A DNA stretch of 64,000 bases from Lomentospora prolificans (taxonomy: Eukaryota > Ascomycota > Sordariomycetes > Microascales > Microascaceae). Position 1 is the first letter of the stretch; every line of letters begins with the position of its first letter. The translations under genes and the position numbers were made by a program. The stretch is taken from NCBI GenBank assembly GCA_029532625.1, contig JARFXM010000010.1, forward strand, positions 992,001 to 1,056,000. The letters run 5' to 3'. The notes under the pieces were generated by a model. The model worked only from the letters and a program-made list of their open reading frames with translations, was not told the DNA's origin and searched no databases. Shown one piece after another: positions 12,401-24,607 of this stretch.

Positions 12401-15400
12401 GAAGGATACAGCGCGGCGCGATGGATTGTTTCCCTGGGCTTCAATATGAGCCAGAGATTTAATGAGAAGGTGAGAAGAGTGATACATGCTTTCGGAGGTT
12501 AGGGTTAGCGTTGACTGGCTTCAACATGCAAGGGACCGGTGATGTAGATGCTCGGTTCCGTGAGAAGAGTCGGCAGGGGTGAGGTATCACGATCGAGGAC
12601 TGGATGAGTGACTTGCTCCTGGAGGTTTTCAGCGAGTTGAGATGAGTGCGCGGTGGGTTACATTTGATCTCCTATGGACGACACTTACCGTTGGACAAGT
12701 TTATTTGAGGGCAGAAGATAAAACCAACGGACAAAGAGGTAAGTCTGCTCCGAGGGGTTCTTGAACCACCTGCGCGGTAGCAGCTTGCCTCAGGCCATGA
12801 TGCCTTTGCAGGCTTTGGAAGCACTCCCAATGGCCGCTTGTTCGCCAGTCAAGTTGGCAGTGCTTGAATAGCCCAAGTGGGCAGCCCTCTTGAGTCCTCA
12901 TTCTCAGACATTGAACTGGTGGGAGTTCATCATCAAGTGTCGCCGGAGGGAAACGCGCGCCCAGATCAATAGAGCCGGTAACCTTATGATTCATATGTGG
13001 GCTGGGAGTTGACTGGGAAACAACGAAGCTGAGGAATAGCAGGATGCCACCAAAGGGACCATTGAAGAAAGATATACCGTGGCTCCCCATAATCCGCTGG
13101 AAGGCCCGGCGCGCTCAGCCGGAGCACGGAAGGCGTGAAGTCGGAGCGCCAAGGACACGCTCGGCAGATCGTGGCATGGATACCCGGCACAGCGCCCGGA
13201 TTGACCTCGACGCGGCCACGAATTTACTGGCCAAAAAGGGCGCTCGCCCTAGGTCTACCGCTCTTCAGCTTGAGATATTTCAGGAAAGTGGCGTTTTACC
13301 TGAGGCAATCTTCCCGGCACCCATGTCCAATAAAGGCCTTGGGATATCGTGATACGGACAAAGCTATCAGCATCTGCTGTCAGCAACTACGAAGTATCCA
13401 GACTCGACAGAAACTGGAAAAAGTGCATGGACAGCTGTTCCTAGAAATCACCGGGCTCAGATCAAGCTTGCAAGATCTCCAAGAGTACGGGAATAACCCA
13501 CCAGTTACTCAACGAGCATTTTGTGGAATTCAATCATCGAACAAGAAGTCAATCTCAACGAAATGCCTCGCAGCTTGCCTCCGATCCACCACACTCACAA
13601 TCTCCCCCTCTCTCCTCCTTCCCCTACCTATAGGAGTCAATATGCAACACCAACAAATGCCAAAACCGGCTCGGATCTTCCCCATTTACAGCTACCAATG
13701 CACGTAACACAGAGCATCTCCAACCAGCCGATCCCCGGATTAGTAAAGCCCATCCGACCACCTTAAACAGTCCTCAGCGGGCCTCGGATGACTTTCCACG
13801 CGCGAAACCATGTGTCTGACACCTATTACTCCTCCTGTCCTCCTCTTCCTGCTCCTGTCCTGGCAGGCAACGCCAAGAGACGCGTCTCGAGTCCAGCCCC
13901 GCGCTGCACTCACCTACCTGTATTTTGCTTTTTCCTCATATACCTCTTCTCGCCCTGCATTTCCTCACCGACGTTTCCTATCCCTATCTCTCCCGAAGGA
14001 AACTCATTGGCTTCTGTTCCCAAACCGCGATATGTTGAGTGATTGAGACTTTTTTGGTTCCCCCTGGCGTGGATCCATGGGCCACGAACCCACGTTGCGC
14101 CCTCCATACCGGGGAAGAGATACACGCGAAACGCTTAATGACTTCGTGATGATCCTTTCTTTACTCGATAGGTAAGGGGAGGGGCAGAGGACATTTGCGG
14201 GGAAACGTTCGTAGCGGGACAATTGTTGCATCAATGGCATGGCATTGGGGCTCGGGGTCTTGGTGTTGTCTGAGCATTTCGTCTTGGCACCGTCATCGGG
14301 GAGAGGCGGGTGAAGATTCACGCACAGTTGCAGTTGTCCGGCCGGATGGGACGACCCAGTAACGCCCCCCAAAGACGTTATGGCCTCTATTTTGTGGCGT
14401 CTCACACAACGCGAATGCAGTCCGCTTCAGCATTCCAGTCGGAAGCCGGCCATGGCTAGGGCCTACCAGTAGACCCTGGTTTGACCTCGAATCTCGCCAA
14501 ACCGAAGGGCGGAAGGAAAACTCAAGCATTCTCCCTCTGCCCAGGGTCGTCGACATTACAGTTGGGGCTTGGGGCCGGCAGATAAAGGCGGAAGGTTGGC
14601 TCTGGCCTCACTTTCACATGATAGATCACAAGGATAGTTATCGCCGCCTGGCTTAGCTCTTCTTATCGCTTTACATGACACTAGCAAGGCGACAGCTTTC
14701 CCCTCTTTTTTACATCCCACCCTTATGCGCGAAGAGGCATTAGAGGGGCCTCGGGGGCAACATCGCGCGCGGGTACTTGCCCCTCAAAAAGTGACCCTCG
14801 TTTCCCCTGCGAGTGCTTATATTCAGATCTGCCTTCTACGTGTTGAGAAACAGGGCTAGAAAAGTAACCGGAGGAAAGGAAGTACTTTGTGGATGGTGGT
14901 TGTGGACCACTTCTCGATCTAGGCTTCTGCGAATTGTGTTGGGTCTGCGCGCTGCACCTCACATGCAGGGAATACGTACTGGCATGGCTTCAGTAAGACC
15001 CTCCTGATTCCGAACCGGGCGCTAGATAAGGTTCACTTTGGTCCCCTTTCCCAACAACTGCGCAAAGGCTTGATGGTGAAGTGATACTGCGATCATTGCG
15101 CGACGGTTTTCTGGGTCAAAGTGGCGAGACAAGAGGAGCAAGAGTGTATTGTTGGACAAAGGCCTGATGAGTTTGGACCTGAGCATAATAAAAGGAGGAA
15201 GAAATAGCGCGAGTTATCGCGATTCAGCGGAAAAGGTACCTGATACGACTCCTCATATTGACTCGTACGTGAGGGTATTCGGTATCATGGACTTTTATCT
15301 CGCCCCTCTCTTGTAGCCTGCCAGGGCGCGCCTCCGCTTCGGTTCGGTTCAGGAGAACCGAGTCAGGAATGCCCTGGTCTTTATGAGGCAAAAGGTGGAG

Positions 15401-17569
15401 CCACTGGAAGTTAATTGCAGCCCAACTGAGAACTGACACGAAGGCCCAATCGACCCTGTTGATGATTTCAGTTCGATCTTTGATGCTACTCAGTGGAGGA
15501 ATGGTCAGATAAGTGAGGCCAGATCGGCGCGGTCAGACAGTTTGGCAAGTGGATTGAGACAGCAAAACCCCGTCAAATGAAATCCCACATGCGAAAAGAA
15601 AAGATGATCCAAACAGGAGATGTGGACAATGAATCGAGAGACGGTGGGAAGACCTTGGTACAAACCAGCAAGATACGACGGGTGGTCCCGTTCAAGATCT
15701 GACCGAAGTCGTTTGGGTGAAGAGAAAAGGTATTTTTTTTTTTGTTTCGTCGCTCCCGGAAGACGAAGCCGACATCACCGTCTCTGACATCACAGAGTAA
15801 TTACTCGTGTGCCGTGTTGCGGGCCTTTTGGTGTTTATGTACGCCCATTTTGGCACAAATGAGAGTCCGTCTCGGGTCGGGACCATATCGCGAGGTAGTC
15901 ATGGTTGATTCGCTCCTCTTGCTGCCAACATTGCCGTTGGCCTGTACTCTCTCCTTAGAGGAGGCCTATCTTTCTCGTCGTCGGACGTTTCGTCATTCTG
16001 CAGTGTTAGACCAACCAGGCGATGGAGCATCTCACTAAAAAAAGAGCGAAAATCAACGGGTCTTGGAAAGGTCAAACGGAGTGATCCCAGTTTCCAGCAT
16101 CTAGATTGGGCAGCCGGATTCCTTGTCCAGTTGGGCACACAAAATGACTGGATCCCATGCAACCAATGCAACCCCTGTCGTTGTCCATCCCGATATTCGC
16201 CGCACCCTTCCGTCGATACGACTCCACAATTAGTCCTTCCCGCCAAGTGTTAGGGCGGGCCTCTAGCGTTCCTTGGTCTCGGCTGGGTATAGCTTCTGTG
16301 GCTTCGTAATGGCTTGTCGTATTTGCAGCGAGCGTCATTCCCAACAACGCAATGCAATCAATGGCCGTGAAAGTCTATGGGCGTTCGTTCCTGCTATGCA
16401 AACCTAGCACGGCATCGGGTCGTGAGAGCAATGAGAGGAGGCTGAAGTAAACTGGGCCACTGGAGAGTCGGCAGGGGCCAAGGGGAGACACCCAGGACAC
16501 AGCTCGAAACAGGAAAAAAAGAAAACGCAGAGCCACACGACGCCGCCTTCTCCTTCGGTTCGAATATGGAAAGTCTGGAAGATGAAGGGAAGAAAACGGA
16601 ACAGAGCCAAGTACCGTCACAGTGCGAACAGGAGGCAACCCGGTCCGGCGTCCTGATTTCAATCCCTGTTGTCGTATTGGCTGCCATCTTGGGACCAACT
16701 TGGGCCCAGCGCCCAAGCCACCGCAATATAACCCTGGAATTACGCCTGCACTGCTGACGCCTCTGCATGGCTGTCCTTGGCGGGCCCTTGGTGCCATAAT
16801 GTCGCCCTATGTCTCCCAATAATGTCCACTGGGCTGCTGATGTCGGGCTGACCTGTTCGGCTGACGTAGAGGCTGTTAAATGGCTGGAGGCTGTGCTTTT
16901 AGAACGCACTGTGCAGATACACCGGTTGACCAGACCCTAAACAACCAATAGCCTGCGCCTACCCCCAAAAAGTGAATCGAGACCGGTTCCTTCCCAAGGT
17001 AGCAAGTAGTGGTCGAGTACTCGGCCTGCACCATCGTCGCATTTCGTCATACTAGACTGGGCAGAAACTACACTAGGACTACTTGGCATCGCTGATGCTT
17101 CGCCGTAATACCGGTACGTGCACCTGGTAATATCCTCAGCCGAACGGCCCCTTTAGTAGTGTTCGTAGTTCCAATATTACTTGCTTTGCTTCGCTTCGAA
17201 TGCCTACTTTCCCGTCTTCTCAGTTCCCGTATCTTGTACCCGGCATTAATATCATCCATCGACCACCTCTTTTTCGCTCCTCGCCTCTCACTCTTCCCCC
17301 AGATCTTCTCGGAATAGCAGCATCCTCTCTTCCATGCTTACTTCAGACCTCGTAGAAGCAGAATACTATTTACTTCCACATCAATATACTTCATATTCCT
17401 ACTGCAAACTGGCTACAGCCGCATTGCCCTCTCTAGCCTCTTCCAGACACCACTACTCGGCTTGCCAGACGTGCAGTTCTATGGCTCCAATCGGTTCTCG
17501 TTCCTTTCGAGAATTGTCCATGCTATTCGGTGCGTCAAATCAAAGGCGCTTTAACCTCCCCCGCTACGG
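6415..17569. other. 11 kb gene-free stretch between divergent genes
   Basis: The genes at both ends are transcribed away from this region, so it must hold two promoters. I found no open frame with a recognisable domain and no convincing intron-containing gene. The longest frames (for example 9443-10126 minus, 16394-16909 minus, 13135-13707 plus) have biased, non-protein-like composition. Simple features are an A18 run at 7203-7220, which reads as a T-run in the promoter of the left gene, and a GT-rich stretch near 6915-6940. I see no long terminal repeats, transposase or reverse transcriptase remnants. A non-coding transcript or a small multi-exon gene could be hidden here. Confidence 0.6.
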
Positions 17570-19447
17570 ATGGAGTCCGCGTTCCGCTCGCCCACGAATC
17601 TCGACGTAAACGACCCGTCGCCATCTGGCTCCAGCAACAGCAAGTCTACCACTTATACGTTTCAAGTCTCGCCCCCTACCTCCAACATGGCGACTAAGAC
17701 CCCCAAGTCGGCGTTCGTGCCCATGCCCGAGCTCACCCCCGACGCCTCCCCTCGCTCGGGTTCTCCCGACACCCTAGAAGCGGTACCCCTCCGTCCCTTT
17801 CGACGGTACGCTCCTCAACTCGTTGACAACTCGCGGCGCGCCCGCCGAGAAGGTGACACCGGCCTCCGCCCCGCCGACCGAACCGACATTACTCCTTACT
17901 CCCGACCCAAGTACTCTAACACCAAGTCTAAGCGGCGTCCCGCCGGCGTAAGCAGCAACCATCGCCGACCCAAGCCGCAGAACATTGCCGTCGACGACCA
18001 TGAGTCCGAAGACGACTTCCTTCTCGAGCTCGCCGCCCGCCGTGCTGAGCGCCAGCTGCACGAAGCCGCCCTCGCAGCGTTTCCCAATAGCCGACCTCGC
18101 GAGGGCGGGACTGCCCACTTCTACTTTCGCGAGAGCGATAGCGAGACTACGGCTTCCGAGTCACATTTCCCGATCCAATCGAGCTATGCTCGCCGCCGTG
18201 TGCGCAGCAGGGGCCCCGGCCTCAGGCGGAGATCTACGGACCTAGGCTGGTGGCACAAGGTTATGCAGGAGCACGCCGAGCAGAAAGTGAGGCAGTGGCA
18301 GGCGCAACATTGTGAGACTAGCGATTTGGAAGTCATGGATGTGAGGGATGTCGAGTCGGACCCTGAGAGCGTTGACTGGTTCAGGGAGAAGGTGCAGGTC
18401 CAGGAGAGCCCCGCCAACGTGGACCCTCGCCCTTCTCCCCCTCTCGAGGACGATGAGTTCTCCAGGCCCGAGATCGTTGCTCCCAAGCCTCGATCCCCAC
18501 GTAAGGAGAAGAAGAAGCTCGCTCGCGTCATCGGGTCCGAGCCCGAAGAGAGTGCCGATATGGAGTTTGAAATCATGCGTAGGGCCGCATCGCCGCCGCT
18601 CCTAGGAGGCGAAATCGTCTTTCCCCGGTGCGCTTCGCCCGAGCCGTGCAAGATTTCGACCGATCTGCCTTACACACTACGCGCTTCCGAGGAGAAGCGC
18701 CGTGATCCCACGCAAAAGTCGGGTTTGTGGGGCGGATACTGCTACAAGTCAGCGTGGAAGCAAGCTCCAACAGCCAGTGCTACGAGCATCACCTGCGCCT
18801 CGGTTCTCGAGTCGCAGCTTCTAACCCCGGAATCTGTCGCCGACTCTTGCTCGTACCTCTCGATCGTGAAGAGGGAGCGCGGCACTGTGGAGCTGGAGCA
18901 ACGTGCCCTCTCGCCGCCGGCCACCCCTGTCACCGGTGGTCTCTGGGGCAACTGTGCCAGCCGGGCCTCCGCCCAGGCACCTGCCGCCACCACTGTCGCT
19001 CAATCACGGGGTCTGAGCCCCTTCCAAGGACTCGGAAGCGTCTGCCGCTCCCCTTCGCCCATGGATTCAGCTGCCCCTGCGCGTCCAAAGATGTCGGCTG
19101 AGGAAAAGGAGCGCCGCATTGCCGCCGAGTTCGATGATCACTTCATCACGCAGGTCTATAACTACCTCTCTCTGGGTTATCCTGCCTCGGCTCGTGCGTT
19201 TGACGAGGAGCTCTGCACTTCGATGTCGGAGTTGAGCCTCGGAGACATGCGCCGCGACGATGAAGCCATCCTCGCAAAGGGCCTCGTCTGGGATGACGAG
19301 GTCGAAAAGCTCCCCGAGCAGGGCAGATGCCCGCGATGGAGGGCGCTCAAGGCTTACATTCTTGATTGGGCGCGTGCCCAGGAGGATCTCGATGAGCTTT
19401 CGCCAGGATTCTGGGGCGTTGGCCAGCGCGGGAGCTGGCGGCCATAA
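17570..19447 (+). CDS. LisH-like fungal conserved protein
   Basis: A single-exon frame of 625 residues with an ATG at 17570 and TAA at 19445-19447. The first 500 residues are Ser/Pro/Arg-rich and probably disordered. They contain acidic patches (SEDDFLLELAARRAERQLHEAAL near 145-165) and a helix-prone WWHKVMQEHAEQKVRQWQAQH near 225-245. The C-terminus is the ordered part. From about residue 515 the stretch FDDHFITQVYNYLSLGYPA followed by SARAFDEEL resembles a LisH dimerisation motif (leucine, tyrosine, glycine and alanine spaced as in LisH). A charged, Trp-containing helix follows (RWRALKAYILDWARAQEDLDEL). Two GLWG motifs occur, GLWGGYCYKSAWK near 386 and GGLWGNCASRAS near 457. I infer a fungus-specific protein that works as a dimer or in a complex. 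The exact role is unknown. Confidence 0.85.
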   Translation: MESAFRSPTNLDVNDPSPSGSSNSKSTTYTFQVSPPTSNMATKTPKSAFVPMPELTPDASPRSGSPDTLEAVPLRPFRRYAPQLVDNSRRARREGDTGLRPADRTDITPYSRPKYSNTKSKRRPAGVSSNHRRPKPQNIAVDDHESEDDFLLELAARRAERQLHEAALAAFPNSRPREGGTAHFYFRESDSETTASESHFPIQSSYARRRVRSRGPGLRRRSTDLGWWHKVMQEHAEQKVRQWQAQHCETSDLEVMDVRDVESDPESVDWFREKVQVQESPANVDPRPSPPLEDDEFSRPEIVAPKPRSPRKEKKKLARVIGSEPEESADMEFEIMRRAASPPLLGGEIVFPRCASPEPCKISTDLPYTLRASEEKRRDPTQKSGLWGGYCYKSAWKQAPTASATSITCASVLESQLLTPESVADSCSYLSIVKRERGTVELEQRALSPPATPVTGGLWGNCASRASAQAPAATTVAQSRGLSPFQGLGSVCRSPSPMDSAAPARPKMSAEEKERRIAAEFDDHFITQVYNYLSLGYPASARAFDEELCTSMSELSLGDMRRDDEAILAKGLVWDDEVEKLPEQGRCPRWRALKAYILDWARAQEDLDELSPGFWGVGQRGSWRP

Positions 19448-21016
19448 GCCGGCTCGGCGCAGACCAGCCCACCACCACTGTGTTGGATGAAACAGTGTGA
19501 TTCAGCATGTCTCGGTGGGAATTTTCCTTGCTCCGCGCCTCTGGTTTTTGTTGGGCGGGTGCGGGTGGCAGATGTTGGAGGTTGATACCTTGTCTCGCTC
19601 GCCGTTGCCGATTTTCCGGTCCTGGAGTACATCGTGGACTACTTACTGGCTTCGATTTTGGGCTTTTTTTTTTTCTTTTTTTTGCGCCGCCGTTTTCTCT
19701 CTGCTACTATCCTTTGGTCTTTTAACAACCGGGCCTATTCTCTTTTTCCTTTTCGAATTGTTTTAATTTTCTTTTATTTTCCCTTCCTCGCTCTCATAGC
19801 GTTGCTCTGTCGTTTCTATAGATAGCGGATGCCCTGGCAAGATTTCGTTTTCCCTTCGCTTTTGTCATTTGCATTCATTGGATTGGGATACTTTTAAGGA
19901 TCTTTTCACTGCGTGGAGTTTTCCGCTTCGATGGGCTTCATCCATCCGGCTGGAATTCTTGCATCTTTCTGGGCGCAACATTGCTTTGCTCTTTGGAAAT
20001 CTGGACATTGTGCATTCAGATTCCCTGGGTAGATGGGCGTTTTTTTTCTCTTTTGCTCTCCAGAGCACTTCCGCCATATGGTCTATAGATGGGAATATTT
20101 GGTTTATTGAGTTTATTGATATAGCCAGCGCCAGCGCCAGCGCCTCTTTTAGATTAAGGCGCTCCTCTTGCAACAAGATTTCATTGATTACTCTCTAGAC
20201 TTAAGATTCTCTCGATTCCCCTCGGTTTGCATCTTATCCCGTGATGCTTTGTGTTGACGAGGTTCAAAAGCCAAGAGATCTCGGCAAAGTCCGAGTGGGA
20301 TTTCGTTCCTGGAATTGAACCCCTGTCAATGGAAATGTTCTTTCTGGAATGACAGGGTCAGCCGCAGATCGCCAAGGGGCCGGTCTCTGTCACTTCCCAG
20401 GATCTCCTTTACAGGAGGGATTGTGCTAATAGTCACTTGATGTTTTGAAGATCTAGTCCAGGGCCAGGCTTGTTGGTAGAAACGGCTCCCAAACAATGTT
20501 TTCTAGTAAAGTCAGAACTTGTTTAAGCGGATCCATGCCCATTCCATGAGAAGCCGGTTAAGCTTGCCAAAGAAGAAAGTTTCGAGTCCTGGTTTTGAAG
20601 GCTTTCCTGGTCGCGTGTTGCATTGGACTCGAGCAAGCCAGGATAATTTACTCACACTGTGGAGGGAGCCAAGTGCCAAGCGCCCCTCAAAGAAAAAGAA
20701 GTGCTTTGGATTTTCCTCTTTGGCGGGATTGATATTAATAGTGTAATACCAGTAATACACCCCAGGCTGGCCACGGAAAAATATTGGGCACTTTGCGATA
20801 ACGCAGGAGCCTGAGAAAAAAGTTACGTGGAACGGGGCTGAGAGCGTTTGAGCCTTTTCCCACCACGAGAACGATTCCCCTTTTCTCCCATTTCCGCGAA
20901 ACGGGGTTGCATGCTGGTATAGGATAGGATAGAGGGAGAAAGCCGGGTATTCTGTTTTCGGAGAGTAAAACGCCCAAGATTTACGGCTATCGTCCCCGGG
21001 TTTTCTATTGAACAGG
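19448..21016. other. Intergenic spacer
   Basis: This is the 3' flank of the LisH-like gene followed by the promoter of the ARMH3-like gene. T-rich blocks lie at 19664-19682 and 19750-19790, and there is a short (GCCAGC)n run near 20127-20147. I see no supportable gene. Confidence 0.6.
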
Positions 21017-23496
21017 ATGGAGCCGTCGCCCCTGACGAGACAGCTCCCGCCCGAGGTGTTCCAGCCAAAGGTGGTGCAGCTATACGAGTCGCTCTTCAAG
21101 GTATCGTTGTGTTTGCCCTTCATCTCACCTGTCTCAAGCCCGGTTTCTGGTCCCATGCGAACCTGCAATGCGGCGAGCATCGCTGCTAACCTTTTTTGCT
21201 CGGTGTTGTAGGTATGTCGAAGTTCTAACCCCACGTCGGGGGGGGACAGAGTGGACACCTCCGACGATTACCACCATAGTCGGCCTCCCAGATGAGAGAG
21301 ACGGCCCAGCTAACCTAAACGACGCGAAACGACACACAGGACGACGACGATGGCGAGAAATCCGAAGGCTTCTGGCGCGAATTCTTCCTCCTGCGGCCCG
21401 AGCGCGCGGCGCTCAAGCGCATCCTCGACTCCCTGAAACCGGGCGAGCTCCTCCAGCTCGAGAGCCAGACGCGGGCCCTCTTCTCTACGGCTGTGGCTGT
21501 AGCCAAGGGTGGCCGGAACGGTGCCGATGTACACTCCCTCGACGTTCGTTTATCTCGCCCAACGCCTTTTTCCCGGGTGCCGGTGCCTGCTGGTTTCGAT
21601 AAGCTGATCTTTTTTTTTTTATCTTGTGGTGAATATAGACTCTTAGCGTGTTCCTTTCGTGTGTCCTCGCAAAGAAGTACTCGCACCCAAGCTCAGATAC
21701 TATTGCGCTGCTCGCGGGCATCGATAGCGTCGATGCGGTGCTGACCGAATTCGTGGGTACCATGGATGGCATCATACGGTCGGGGAGGAAGCCTTGTACG
21801 TGATCCATAAGCTACGACATCCCTCTCGCCCGCGCGGCACGAGTAGACGCGGTGCGCCACCAGGGACTTCACGGGTTTTACTGACGGCGAATAGTTGAAC
21901 TGAGGCAAAAGGCGGTCGAGGTGTTGCTGGCCTTCACGTCGGGAGCTCACCAAACGACACTCTTGACGTACCTCATCCAGCGAGATCTCTTCCCCTCGGT
22001 AATGAAGGTATGGAGCGCACTAGGACCCCCCTAAGGTTAGGAGATATTACATGCTGACTAGTGCTTTTCCCCCCCAACAGTTCGTCCACGACTGTGAATC
22101 GCCCCAGGCCATCTTCCAACCCTTCACCCTTCTCGGCCTCCTGGCCAACTACAACAAATTCGAGTTCCAGAACCCCTACCAATTACGCCTAAGCGACTTC
22201 GTCAACGAGGGGACCATACAGCAAATCATACGGAGTGTCGGCGCCACCTGCCAGAAGTTACGGGGCCAGTACGTTGACGTGCAAGACGACCTCCCCGAGG
22301 CGTGGACGCTGAGCAGCACCCTAAACATGATTGGGCTAGGTGCTATTGCGCTGGGGAAGAAGCCGGAGAAGAAGAAGGTCGTGTATGATGCCGAGACCAT
22401 GAAGAAAATGTTTACGGAGCTGTGAGTACTTGGTTTCCACGATATACCGATACCCTGATGGGCCCTTCGTTTGGATACATGGCTAACTGGTTGCTTCAGA
22501 CCCGGCTCAGAGGCAGCAATCTTGCTTGCCACGTACGATTTCACGCATGCGAATAAGCTCTTCTGCGTAAACCTTGTGGCGCTCGCGCCGGAAAAGGACG
22601 GCGAGCAGCCGTTCGCCAGCTACCTCTCCCTCACCTCCTACCTCCTCCAGCACGCCTACCTCTCCTCGCGGACGACACACTACTCCCACCTCAGCCTCAT
22701 GGTATTCCGTTTACTAATCGAGGATGCCGCCATATGCAAGCGCATGTGCAGCGACGAGAGCAAAACGACGGTGCGCCTCTGCCGGCAGCGCCAGCCCTAC
22801 CTACCCGTCGTCAAGGGCGAGCGCACGCTAGCTGCCGCGCTCCTCGACACCATGGTGGACGGCATCAACCACAACCTCCGCCGGCGGCTCGACGTGGGGC
22901 TCTACACGCTCTGCGTCGGCATCACGCTGCGCATCCTCTCTTACATGTCGCGCACCAAGACGCGGTTAGCGTACCACTGGGCGGAGCTCTTCCGCTCGCT
23001 CTTGTCCCTTATCAGGTTCCTTACGACGTACACGGCCGACGTCAAGGACCTGCCCAATGTGGGCACGCTTCTCGACCACGTCGTCAACGTCCTGGCGCTG
23101 GCGCTGTCGGCGGGCGAGTCGTTCCTGCCGACGCCGGCATCGTACGACGACCTCTTCTACAAGGTGGTGGAGACGGGCGAGGTGCTTGTGAAATTCAGGG
23201 ACAACTTTGGGCTGGCGAACCGTAACAGCAACTCGATAGATACGCTCATCAGCGTCAGCACGCATTACAAGCAGATGCTGGCGGACGGCGGCGGAGGGGG
23301 AAAGCGAAGCAAGGGGGGCCAGCTGACGAGCCTGCAGGTGGCCGAAGTGATTAAGCAAGGATACGAGACCCTGAGCATACAGGCGACGGAGGGGTTGGAT
23401 ACGTGGGAGAGGTTTAGGGAGGCGGATGAGAGGACACTGTTGAAGAAGATGGCGAGGGAGGCTGTGGGGGATGTAAGGGCGTGTGTGGAGGGCTAA
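21017..23496 (+). CDS. ARMH3 / DUF1741 family protein (C10orf76 homologue)
   Basis: Six exons join in frame into 631 residues: 21017-21100, 21340-21543, 21639-21795, 21895-22007, 22081-22421 and 22500-23496. The start is the first ATG in frame (MEPSPLTRQLPP). The product is an all-helical armadillo-like protein. The C-terminal third carries the DUF1741 signature, with SYMSRTKTRLAYHWAELFR followed by SLLSLIRFLTTYTADV. The animal homologue ARMH3 binds GBF1 and PI4KB at the Golgi and supports PI4P production, so a Golgi or secretory role is plausible here, but that is transferred from the family. Length is near the roughly 690 residues of the human protein. A Gly-rich loop (DGGGGGKRSKGG) interrupts the helices near residue 560. 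Introns are 73 to 239 bp. The exon 3/4 join restores the frame as KPFELRQK, which supports the placement. Confidence 0.88.
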
Positions 23497-24607
23497 GGAT
23501 GGAATGTGAAGAGAGGTGCGATGGTGGTGGCGGTGGTGGTGCGCGTGTAGGATTTAATCATGTACGATTCAATTCTGGATGTTTTGGGGAAGCTCGATGA
23601 AATCGCTGCATACGCGTATATGAAACTGAGCCGTAGAAGCGATCACTATCAATGGCGAGTCCTAGATATTTTTCCCCTGACGGAGCCGACTGCATTTGGC
23701 AGGTCATGCATGGTGTTGGTGAGAATAAGCTTCTTGATCCACGCCAGGTTCTGCCACTTGGCGAAGGACCTTTTTGGCCCTCACTTACGTCACTTGATGA
23801 CTTGATGGGTCGATACTTGGACAGCCCGCTAAGTCCTCTGTTGCTGCCAACAGGAACTGTACCTCGAGAACAGGGTGTGAATACAGGTACCTTGGTAAGC
23901 CAGCCAGCGTCAATGACATTACCTGACAGTCAGGCCAATGATTTTACGGTAGAGAGGCCGTGCCTGCTGTCATGGCAGAGGAAATTTGTCGGATGGAAGG
24001 AGCGAGAGTGGCAATGGGTACGAACGAACGAAGTACAGGAATGCTGAAGCACATGGGCCAGCAGCCAATCAGCCAAACTTGACAAATTGCACACTGCCAA
24101 TTGGTCACTTAACAACAGCGGACCACTCGACACTGTATCTATGACTCAGCACACTGTACTGTTCTTCACTGTCTTGTCCAATCTTGCAGTCTTGCCCAGT
24201 CTTGGCTCCTCAGCTCAGCAGCTCGGCTCCGAGGCGCATTTTCTGGTTCGATTCTCTCCCTCAGTAACAAAAAAAGAGCAGCGTCTCCCTCAACACTTGA
24301 CAAATCAACCACAAACTCATTTTTCTCAACTCCCAACCTTTCTCCTCGGGCGAAATCCACGAGCGGAGATAACAAAACACAATCAAACGTTCGCTGAACC
24401 CTGTAATGTGTCGACAAGCGCATCTTCAACGATAGCATTCCTCCCTTCGTTTTTCTAGACAGACACTCGGAGCTTTCCCCACATTCCTTGCCTCGACATT
24501 GTTTGCCGACCTGCATTCGATTTCCGATCCCCGCCGACTCCCACAACCACCCCTAAACACCACATTCGCACAAAGCACCGACAACAACGATAACAATAGT
24601 AGCCACA
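23497..24607. other. Intergenic spacer
   Basis: This is the 3' flank of the ARMH3-like gene and the promoter and leader of ISA1. CTTG-containing short imperfect repeats occur at 24160-24205. The last 200 bases before the ISA1 start are C/A-rich and pyrimidine-rich, as is common in fungal leaders. I see no gene. Confidence 0.6.
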
